From: Pigoraptor chileana
Lineage: Eukaryota > Opisthokonta > Filasterea
Length of the DNA stretch: 35,037 nucleotides
Direction of reading: 5' to 3'
NCBI GenBank assembly: GCA_943704495.1
Contig: CALSCR010000633.1
Location: forward strand, 1-35,037
The notes below the pieces were generated by a model. It saw only the letters and a program-made list of their open reading frames with translations, was not told where the DNA came from and did no database searches. Shown in pieces: positions 22,001 to 31,444 of the stretch (positions within the stretch are counted from its first letter, which is position 1; every line of letters begins with the position of its first letter). Made by a program: the position numbers and the translations under genes.

Positions 22001-23761
22001 ATCACCCCCACTCGAGTCACGACCCTGCCAGCGTCAGTAAAAAGCAACAAAGCGTGGCGGTCGGCAAACAAAGATCAGGCCGAGCTGAATTAACATAACA
22101 TTTTGATACGAGACAAAGGGACGGTGTGAAGCATTCAGAGCTGGCCGCAACACAATGCCACACTGATTCTACGAATACGCGCCTTGTAGAAGGTGAATGT
22201 CCTCGGAGACCTGTCAGGCAGGGCGATCTTGTGCGGATCAGCCACTTCAGCCTTCCACCGGTCATAGTCGGCGCGCGTGCGGACAGTGGTCGCATTGTTA
22301 CTTAGCGAGGTCACCATCTCAATGCCCGCAGAATGCATTGCACGCCGCTGCTTCAGCAGAGCCTTGATGAACGCAGGGCCCCGCCGCCCACTCGACGTGC
22401 CGTTGTCACGTGCAAGCAAATCGGCGAATTCGCGGTACCAGTCTGCAAAACGGCGTACACCCTCCGTCAAAGGTGTGAGGGGTTCATATCCAAGCGCCTC
22501 GGTTGTTTCTGTGACATCTGCGGACGTCTGCACAACATCTCCCTTTTGAAACGGCATGAACCGTCGGCGCGCCTTTTGCCCGAGCTCACGCTCGATCTCC
22601 CCAATGAGATACGACACAGTATGTGGGTTTGTATTCCCCAGGTTGAAGATGCGGAATCCTCCGGCGATCTTCTTGTGCACTGCCGCGATGACACCGCGCA
22701 CAATGTCCGTCACGTACGTGAAATCGCGTTTCAGATTACCGCGATCGAATACATCAATCTCGTCGCCCTTCCAGATGGCATCGGAAAAGAGGTACATGGC
22801 CATGTCGTGTCGGTTCCATGGCCCATACACGGTGAAAAAGCGGAGACCCACGAGCGTCATTCCGAATCGCACGTGATAGGCATGCGCAAGCAACTCGTCG
22901 GCCTTCTTGGAGGCGCCGTATACACTTGTCTGTCCGTCGGTGCGGTCTTTGACGGAATTCGTCGATTTCTGCGAACAGCGCACACACAATAATATAAATT
23001 ACCTTTCAGTTTTGTGGTAGAACGTGTAAGCACTGTGCTGCAATATTTGGTATTAGTGCAAACCGCCAGAGAAATGTACTTACGACCCTGCCTCTAGCAC
23101 ACTGAACATAAAACAAAGAGCAGACCTCTGACAGAATCATGTCACACAGACGTAGTCGACTTACCGATGACATGCCATACACGGACGAAGATGATGCGAA
23201 AACAACTTTGGGAATCTGCCCGCCATACATCTCGGGTGCTTTTCGGGCCATATCGAGAAGACGCGCGAAGCATCGCACGTTTGCATGTACAAATGCGACA
23301 GGATTAAGGAGGGAGCTGCGAACACCAGCGAGAGCGGCGAGATGAACGACGTGCGTAAACTGAAACCGCCGAAAGAGCATTTCCATCAGCACCATGTCGC
23401 ACACGTCGCTGTTGAAAATTGTGACGTTGTGGGCCTTTAGTTGCATGGCGCGTTCTTGCTTCAAGATGCCATCAACGTCAGAACCACCTGAGAAGTTATC
23501 GATGCCAATAAGACGCACTCGAAGATCCCGCGAAAGAGCGATGGCGGCATGCATTCCGACAAATCCGGCGGCGCCCGTGACAAGAATCACAGACGACGCT
23601 TTCGCTGCCGCCGCATCGCGCTGCATGTGGGGATTGCTCTGCTTTGCAGCATTCGCAAGCCCAGTACAAGTGCATAGTATGCACATAATAGCAATAGATG
23701 CGGCCGCTAAAGCGATATCCCACTTGAGTGGATTTCTCCGTTGTCTATGAGATGACGCCAT
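19040..23761 (-). CDS. Fusion enzyme: UDP-glucuronate 4-epimerase - PAN - EGF - PAN - EGF - GT8 (GAUT-like) - EGF
   Basis: Seven exons on the minus strand: 23761-23165, 22968-22183, 22024-21829, 21562-21349, 21157-20943, 20734-19698, 19573-19040, totalling 3579 bases (1192 residues) with every phase consistent. Order: short cytoplasmic tail and signal anchor (about 14-38); SDR epimerase with the NAD motif GAAGFVG (63-69), FASSSSVYG, the YxxxK pair Y216/K220 and RFFTVYGPW, all typical of plant GAE-type UDP-glucuronate 4-epimerases; PAN1 (about 455-525); EGF1 (527-567); PAN2 (597-668); EGF2 (671-710); an Ala-rich linker; GT8 domain (about 850-1140) with the metal motif D974-A-D976, FNAGVYAVDLGRW and HFSGRQKPW (1119-1127); EGF3 (1147-1170). 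Spacing in the GT8 half, including the N.T, LW..GS.P and WN.DGLGW positions, resembles GAUT galacturonosyltransferases. Predicted: a type II Golgi-lumen enzyme that makes UDP-galacturonate and transfers galacturonate. The acceptor is unknown. Confidence 0.85.
22025..22182 (-). other. GC-AG intron 2 of the fusion gene
   Basis: Exon 2 ends at AAG and the intron starts GCGCGT. Splicing here joins FTFYK directly to GRDSSGGDV. This aligns without a gap to the second PAN copy (YTFIPFLDSPGYDL), which supports the GC donor over nearby GT options that are out of phase or add residues. Confidence 0.65.
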
Positions 23762-24883
23762 TTATCCTGGCTGACGGACTGGCTCAAGTCCTGAAGGCCG
23801 GCGTAGCGAAATGTGGTCGGTCCACTCGAGCGAGGTTTTGTGAGTGGCCTACCAAAGGGCGGCGGAATCGCGACTGCTTTCACCCGAGTATCACAAATCA
23901 ACGAATGCGTAGCTCATGTGGAGAACCGGTTTTGAGCATCGCCTACTCGGTGGACACAAAATGCCGAGACTTTTCACAACTTCCGGACCGCGCCCCCGCC
24001 GGAAACTAAGACTGCACGAGACCGCCGGCCCGGGCTGCGCGTCACGGTCGACTGACCGGCCGAGTGGTAAAGTGCGTTTCGTCGATCTCCACGGAACAGC
24101 CTTGAACGGTCCAGATGACTTTGTGGGTCAGCGGTGCCGGGTCGAGCTGCGCGAGCATACGTGACGCAGAATAAATTGACACCGTCACAGCAAGGAGTCA
24201 GCACAGAGACAGATCAGTGCTGACAGGCCGCGGAGCCGGAGCAGGCGAAAGAGAAAAAGAGGGAGAGAGCGCGTATGTGCGAGGGAAAGAGTGAGAAATA
24301 AAAAAGGGCACATGAGAGAATCTCTGTAAAGTCATGCACGAGCCCAATTTTTGAACGTAACGCCTGAAATGCCCCTTTTGAGAGTAAATTCCCCAATCCC
24401 GATTTATCCCCAGAGGTGAGTCACGCGACAATATCCAAATCACTGAGTGCCGGAGTTGACCAGCGCAGTCAATCAGACTCGGGCTGTCGCCAGCCCATTC
24501 TCCGCCGCCGAACTGACTGGAGTATGGGATAGCAGATGAGAGCCATGCTCTCAGTGATCTACTGTGGCAGTGCAGGTTCGTTGATGACTGACAGTGTCGT
24601 AAGCACAACTGTCATGGGTCCTATTCTGCCGGACGTGGCCTAGACTGTCATGCATGCCGTGCTGCGGCACGGCGCCGGAGGCAGTGCAGCAAAGGTGCAT
24701 CGGCTCTCGCTGCTTACTGTCATGAACTGGCATCGGTAAGCTACACCAGCCGTGAGTATATTAATGCCGGTTGCAACTGAAATCAATAAGTCGGGCACAA
24801 GCGAGTCGGCCGTGAATTCCGTACCGCCGGCGGCAGCTGCATGGACATAGTATATGCCAAGGCATATAATAACTAATTAAGAT
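23762..24883. other. Intergenic interval with purine-rich tract and small palindrome
   Basis: This should contain the promoter of the fusion gene near 23762 and the 3' end of the next gene near 24883. A purine-rich tract (about 24240-24310 on the plus strand) and an inverted repeat TATATGCC-AA-GGCATATA (24851-24868) are present. No coding feature was recognised and no clear TATA box was seen. Confidence 0.4.
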
Positions 24884-26244
24884 CTACGAAGAGCGTGAAA
24901 TTCGACAGCAAACGGACCGAATACTCTGGTTGGGATTCCAGAAGGTGATGCTGGAGGAGGCCGCATCAACGAACTTGTAGTCCCCAATGCACTTGGATCC
25001 CGTCCGCTTGAACGCAACAACACCGTTGTACATCGCAGCAGAGCCCGACTCATAACCCAAGTATCGCTGATCAGTCCAGAACCACTCGTTATCGGGAAAC
25101 ACAAAGTCGACAGCCACGCCGGAAGGACTCGGATTGCTGCGACTGCGCAGGCACAGTTGGGTAAGCTCGTCTGATGAGCAAACGCTGAAACCCTTATCCA
25201 AACAGCCCAAAACAGAGGCTTGGTACGTTGCCAAGTCTTGGATCGCACTCAGGACACAGAACGTCCCGATTTCAACAGAGTTGGAAGGACACGAAAGAGT
25301 CTGTTAGGATCAGCGCGAGCCAAAAAAAGCAGGCAGTTATTTGATAGTAATTGTCACTTATTTGATAGTAATTGTAAATTGTTTTTTTAAAACGCAGCGG
25401 TCACTCAATCGAGCCACAGTACCTTGAAGGTGTCATTCTGGAACAATGCGACCCTAGCTGCGAGAGCTGTCAGCGAGTCTGCAACAGGCGCGCCATTATG
25501 AGGTTCCGACTGTAAGTCGAGACTCAACATAACATGACAAAGTGACGGTGTGCGGGTACTGCAGCTTTATCTATTAAGCCGGCCTCAGTTAGCACAATTA
25601 AAAATACAAGATGCGAATCGGTACGCTGTGCCGGTACCGACGGGATGGGGTCTTGTACTTGGATGTAATACTGACTTTGCCGAATGTGCGGACTACCGAT
25701 TTAGTTAAAGGAATGGCCATTACTATTATAGGAGGGTATGTATCGGCGCAAGTAAACGATGCAAGCCGGCAAATCTAGTAATCGTGGCGACCCCACTATT
25801 AAGCCACCGATCGCAAGACTGACATTCAGTGTAATACTAGTATACAGCCGAGTATATATACCAAACTGTTTCAATAGCAGATTATACATTTAGTTCAGTG
25901 AATACCGTACCTGCAAGCAGTCTGACTGTGCTTTCAAGCTGCTCGATTCTTTTCGACAGCGTCCGAATCGTTGCGCCATCAACCGAACTGTTGAGCAGGA
26001 TTGTACCCTGCTCTCCCGCATCGAAAATAAGGGTCTTGGCAGCTCCCCCACCGACGCGGACAGCCGCAGAATCATCGGACGTTTGGAATGACAAGGTCGC
26101 AAATTTTTCGGCGCCCACGGCTTGGACGGAGACAACTGTGTAAATGACCGCGGCCACGCCACACAGTATAATAACCGCACTCAAAAATGGGGTCGACCTA
26201 GTGCGCCAGGACGGAGCGGCCTCGCGCTGCCACCGAGAGCCCAT
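24884..26244 (-). CDS. Type II membrane protein with coiled-coil stalk and Cys-rich lectin/FGE-like head
   Basis: Three exons: 26244-25911, 25478-25423, 25300-24884, totalling 807 bases (268 residues). An N-terminal basic segment is followed by a transmembrane helix (about 17-44), a beta-like linker, a short heptad-type stretch (TLSKRIEQLESTVRLLAG) and a head of about 135 residues. The head has eight or so cysteines and the order CPSNSVEIGTFC, then C..KGFSVCSSDELTQLC, EWFW, and a closing CCR. This resembles modules in which a C..xGxxLCSxxEWxxxC motif marks a C-type-lectin or formylglycine-enzyme-like fold. I offer that as a likeness, not a firm assignment. The probable location is the cell surface or Golgi, with the head lumenal or outside. 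It is tandem and co-directional with the fusion gene. Confidence 0.7.
25337..25375. repeat. Short tandem duplication in an intron
   Basis: TTATTTGATAGTAATTGT occurs at 25337-25354 and again at 25358-25375 (period 21) inside the second intron of the lectin-like gene. It looks like a recent slippage product. Confidence 0.8.
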
Positions 26245-27314
26245 TGCCAGCGAAGAACGGTCAGCAGTCCCGTCGGACAGCCCAGCGCGGAACTATCGGT
26301 GCGACTGGTATGCTATACTCTAGTTAATACGTCACTGAATCGGCTGGTATAACTGTTAGCGATTACGACACTCTTCTAAATACGGGGTCAGTGTCGGACC
26401 AAACAACGTATAAATCCTGTCATGGAATCGGCCACCGCGCCCCGATGGTCCGGGTGCCGATGATCATCATGCCGATGGCTTGCACGCGCCGGGGGTGCTA
26501 CCGGCCCACTGAGGCGCCGGCGCCGGCAACCGCGGTCGAGGCCGTCGGTCACTGATTACGCAACCGAGTCAACGGAGCAGTGCCAATTGCCGAATTGGCG
26601 CCGACGACTGAGTTGGACTGCCAGTCCTCGTATCAAAACAACGTCACGTGACCAGGGCAAGTTTCGGCCGGCCGGACCGCCGGCTGACTGTGTCAGTCAC
26701 GTTGCGGCCGACTGCCGCCGGCTCATCCAGAGTACCCCTGCCCAGATCCTCGGGCGGGCCGACGGCTGAGACCAACACGTTCGACAGCTTCCGTTCAGTC
26801 GGTATCCGTTATGAGTTATCGCCGTTGGCACGCGTTTCACAGGTATAGATCCAGTTATTTTAATTCCAAAATTGCGCAACGCGGCACTGAAAGACATGCA
26901 TTATACAATTTCAGTTGGGCCACGGAGGTCAACGTGGGACAAACGGCAAACGAAAAAAAAGACGACGCGCGAATGACATTGGTTAAGAAGAGACGCGATG
27001 CACAGAAATATAGAGAGCAGATTGTCAGTAAGGTCAACAAATAAGCACCGGCAACACAGACACTGTCGGAATGCCATGGCAGTCATTTCCGGTATCAATA
27101 ATATAATCGACGCAAGCAAAAACTTCACATCAAGCACGTAACAATGCCGGACGTTATACACGTAGTAGCAAAGATAATGCCCACGTGAGCCACACGGAAA
27201 GACAACCTAACCATGAAAAAGGTAGGCGTCATCATACTGCCACAATTCAGTCGCAAAATAAATGCGGATTAGACCCAAACTCCGATTACATGGAGGCACA
27301 ATCAACAACGAAAC
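26245..27314. other. Intergenic interval
   Basis: This lies upstream of the lectin-like gene and downstream of the coiled-coil gene, both on the minus strand. It is GC-rich with many CCGG-type palindromic words around 26450-26770. A plus-strand frame at 26811-27044 (77 codons, Lys-rich C-terminus) is possible but shows no recognisable motif. I do not call it. Confidence 0.4.
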
Positions 27315-30300
27315 TCAACCGCTTTCAGCGGGCAGACGGGGCGCATTGCGACGGTTGCCAGGGGACGTCACCCTCCCTGACGACGGCAAGACGGGCGATG
27401 TGCGGCTGTCCACGCGAGTCACATGCCCACCCAGATCCTCATGCCCCGTCAGACTGACTAGCTTGGGAATGTATGAAGTCCGCCGTCCAATGGCTGTGTA
27501 CGTTGTCTTCTCGACATCCGTGGCGCTGTTGTTGGTGCGTACGCTGCTGGCGCCCTCCCAACGTTGCTTGCGCCCGGGTGTTGACGGACTGTCTGCACCC
27601 GCGCTGTTACCCCGGCGCCCGACTTCCCGAGGGAGTGGACTGGTACGCGGTGTTTCATCCGGCTGCGGAGTCCACGCCATCGGCGGTTGCGACATTCCAA
27701 AGAGGGCGCCCAGTGACGATGCGTTCCACAGGGGCGTGGGCGTCGTCGACTTGGGCATGGTGCGGTGACTCTTACCCTCCGCATCGTCCAGTATCATTCG
27801 CTGCAGCCGCTCGTTCTTCTCCTCGAGCTGACCAATGCGGGCGGTGTTTGTGTCGACAAGCCTCTGGACGGTACTCACGGCGGGGCTGGTCAGGTTTCGC
27901 TCGAGGGCTACCCGGTCAAACTCTTCAACCAGCGGGAAAGCCGATCCGGCGGCAGAAATTTGAATGCGCAGACGCTCGATAGTCTCCTCCAGATATGCTA
28001 CCTGGTCCTCCAGGTTTCGTCGCGACTCCTCGGTTGACACAGACCGGCGCTGTGACACAGCGTTGCAGGAGGGAGGGCAGGGTATCAGTGCATGTTGCAG
28101 GCCAAAACAGAAACAAACAAGAGTCGAAAGAGAATTGAGCATAGGCATAGTACAAAGATGGTATACAAGCAACATAAAGTCATTGTAGTTTTGTCTTTGT
28201 CTCCACAAAGTATGACAATTCTCACCACTTCTTCGTCCATGCGCGCGCGCATTCGCTCCATCTCCTGTCGACTGCTTGCTGCTTCTTTCCTGCAAAAGTC
28301 GGCGTCCAATGCAGCGGTGGTGCGTGCAAGCTGAGTCTTTTGCAATTCAGCCGTTGTGTTAGAGATTGAGGTCATCAGTTCCTGTTCACGTGTCCGCCAT
28401 GCTGCCTCCGTCGCATCGATCGCCGCTATGCGACTTGTGTATGAATGGACCTTTGCTCGCGCCTCTTCAAGCTGTGGCAAAAATAAAATAAACAAAATAC
28501 AACATACATGCGTAAGAGTGTGAAGGACAGCGTGTGAGTGTGGTTACAAAAGAGTAATCGCACGCATCGAGGGATCAAAACGGACATCGAGGTTGTGCCC
28601 TCGAACAAGTTGTACTTTTACAAGCATTTTCTCATAACAGAACAAAAAGGACAGCACATATTTCAATTGAGAGTAGCGGGTACACGCACTGACAAACACA
28701 CGGGGTGGCACGTACCTCCGCATCTCGCGTCCTCATTTGAATGCGCAGGGCGTCGCGCTCCCGCACGGCATCCTGAAGCACAACCACCCGCGACCCCTCG
28801 TGCTCAATCATCGAGTGCAGCTGCTTCAACTCGGCCGTGAGGGTTGCAATCTGCGCTCGCTCCTTTGCCACGGCGCTGTCCGCGAGGTCTTTGAACGCAG
28901 CAAGCTGCGCAACAGCGTTGTCCGTGCACTTTCTCTCCTGTGCAATTGCAACCTGGCGCCGCTTTTCAGCCAAAACGAGATCCTCCGCGTTGTTCTGCCG
29001 CAACCGCGCCGTTTCCTCGGCGTGTGAGCGTGCAACAGTGTCGCGCGCCTCAATTGCCCTCTGGAGATCACTCTCGAGGCGCGCAACCCGGAGCTCAAGC
29101 CGCTTTCCCTTGTCACGTGACTGCGCGAGGTCCGCACGGAGGCCTTCAATGTCCCTCTCACGTGCCTTGATGTAGTCTCTAACGTGCTCAAGCTCCCTGG
29201 CGTGCAATGCAAGCCAGCTGACGCCATCGTCCACACTCGGCACGGGATCATGACGTGCACTCCCACTCCGCGCTCGCGAGACCGGGCGGGACGGTGGGGT
29301 GGGGCTGTCACTTGTTACTGTGTCCGCGGTCATCGTTCCAGGGACGGCAAGTGCGTTCGGAATGGGAGGCGGTTTGATGGATACTCTTCGTCCGCCGGCA
29401 TCAGGCTTCTTGTCGTCGACGGCACCGGGCGCGGACGATGAGTCCACATCCGTAGAAACGGGACGGATAGACACTCTCCTCGCAGCATTCGGAGACTTCT
29501 CCAGGACAGCAACGCTCTGTCTGTCGTCGGGCGTGGCCGTATCGACCGGTTTCACAGACGCACGCCGTCCCCCTGCGGCACTGGGTGGTCTCTCGTCAGC
29601 ATTGGTGTCGGGCTTTAGGGAGGAGCGCCGACCAGTGCCGCTTGTCGGACGATCATCGCTGTCGGGCTTTACGGAGGAGCGCCGACCAGTGCCGCTCGTC
29701 GGACGATCATCGCCGTCGGAATCTGTTGTCCGAAAACCCGTCCCACTTTGTGGCCTCTCTTCGCCGTCCACGGTTCGTCGAATATCTGTCAAGGAAGGTC
29801 GCCGCACATCCGTTGCCTTCGAATTTCCCGTAAGCATGTCGGCGGCGATGCGTTGAATCAGAGCAATCTTCTTCCCAATGTCAAAGCACATTGGGCAAAA
29901 CTGACCCATATCCTGCGTCTGCGTCGCGACATCACGTCCCGGTTCGTTGACGTCAAGCTCCCCCTCGGTGTGCAAGTTTGACACGCCGACGGCAACCGGT
30001 GGAATCGTGATCGACACATTCGTCCCAAGCTTCCCTTCCTCGCGCTTAGTCAGCACCTCTTGCAAGATGCGCACTGTCTCGTGTGCTTGTGCGGCAAGCC
30101 CCTCCGCTTCCAGTGCGCGTGCTTCCAACTGCGACATCATTGCGTTGCTATCGGCCGCACTCTTAATCATATCTGTCACGAGGCCACCGAGTATAGCAAT
30201 CGGCTGCATCCTATACGTTCCATCCGCCGCTTTTGCGTACGCCGCCATCTCACCAAGCGACTTTTTGTGTCTGGTGGCTTTGGCGGCCCTGTACACGAGC

Positions 30301-30719
30301 CGCTCGGCAGAGTGAATGATGCGGTCGATGGCGAATTGGAGAAGAGCAATCTTACCAAGGTAGGCGTGCTGCTCATTGGCTGCAATCGAGTGACGTCCAA
30401 AGACTGTGTCCATACTGACGGAAGGCCCCGTCCGCCCCCACAGAACCGCATCTTGCGCCGTTTTACGCCGCGAAAACGGCCATTTCTTCTCTTTGTCTGT
30501 GAGTTCGTCAATCACATTCTGCACAACCGTAACCTCAGTCCGGAGCGAATCTGTGTATGCCTTGTAGCGGTCCGGTTGGAATCCCACAGGAAGCCATTGA
30601 GAGCCGACGGAATCTTTGTTTGCGGCTGCAATGGCCGCTGCTTCTCTGAGTACATTGATGTCTTCGAGAGAGCGCGACTTTCCTTTCGGGGGAAGCGCAC
30701 TCCCGCTTTTCTTCTTCAT
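27315..30719 (-). CDS. Coiled-coil protein with repeated RRxS sites (unknown family)
   Basis: Three exons: 30719-28716, 28471-28226, 28049-27315, totalling 2985 bases (994 residues), all phase 0. The start is the first ATG after an in-frame stop at 30795-30797; an upstream spliced exon cannot be excluded. The N-terminal third is helical and basic (MKKKSGSALPPKGKSRS...) with a conserved-looking core around WPFSRRKTAQDAVLWGR and a CPMC pair near residue 275. Residues of about 340-450 are a disordered repeat array with RRSSVKP, RRSSLKP, RRASVKP, RRVSIRP and RRVSIKP. From about 505 through exon 2 and into exon 3 the protein is long coiled coil. The C-terminus is Ser/Thr/Pro-rich with SPTP-like sites. 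It is probably a cytoskeletal or centrosomal scaffold, by inference. I do not recognise the family. Confidence 0.72.
29607..29714 (-). repeat. 54-bp coding tandem repeat (18 residues)
   Basis: Two near-identical 54-bp copies (29607-29660, 29661-29714) lie in exon 1 of the coiled-coil gene. They encode DDRPTSGTGRRSSVKPDS-type units. Weaker, diverged copies extend the array toward the C-terminus. Confidence 0.75.
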
Positions 30720-31444
30720 TCGACGGCTCTCATCGGCACTGCGCCGTGCCCACGCATCCCGGACTATCGTAATCAACAGATGCGTCTGTTGCCCTCATGG
30801 GGATATTATGCCTTCTGAAGTGGCGGAAGTGTTGTGATGCGCACCGCCATAAAGTTCGAAAAAGTAAAAGCACTTCCAGCGCTCCGTTCAATCACACTCT
30901 CTCACGCGAGAAAAAAGAATGGGCGGCGTACCTATCGCCGCGATCAGTCCTCTTTGTACAACGAAACAAATGTGCTCTTCGAAGTGCATGGTAAATGGTA
31001 TAAACGAGGGTTCTTTTGCCACTTTTCGCAAAACTGAATTGAATCAATACTATTGAAGGGGGGTGCGTGAAAGTTTGAGAGCCAAAGTGCGTCATTTCAA
31101 ACCCCGATCCGTTGCTATGGACAAGAGATGCTATTTATAAATGTCGACTGCTCCAAATGGGGCAATAGTCGGGCAGTCGTTCCAGACAAAGACACAATGC
31201 ATCCGTATTAGGAATATTTCGGGGGGCGGTGGCTGGCTGAGACAGTTGCAGTCACTTTGGCACTATGCATAGAATGGGTTTTTCCAAGGAATGGGTTTCT
31301 CTCACGCTTCACACAATGGTACTGTCAGGAAGTGGGACGATACGTGCGCTGATCGAGGCACGCCATTGTCGTCACTTTGCATGGCAAGCATCGCTCTGCC
31401 ACAATTGGTGTATATAAATCAGTCTTGACATTAAATTACATGAA
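30720..31444. other. Intergenic interval with TATA-like sequence
   Basis: This separates the coiled-coil gene's ATG from the end of the Nek9-like gene. A TATTTATAAAT stretch at about 31133-31142 could serve the minus-strand coiled-coil gene, though it is some 400 bases from the ATG. No coding feature was recognised. Confidence 0.35.

Noticed and set aside
24851-24868. Inverted repeat considered as a terminator hairpin
   Set aside because: Intrinsic terminators of this kind are not expected for eukaryotic mRNA genes, and the arms are only 8 bases.
26811-27044. Plus-strand frame of 77 codons, Lys-rich
   Set aside because: Short, no recognisable motif, and opposed by a frame of similar size on the minus strand.
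28737-30818. Several plus-strand frames of 100-250 codons opposite the coiled-coil gene
   Set aside because: They are complementary-frame shadows. The minus frame runs 668 codons with coiled-coil periodicity and matching splice phases.
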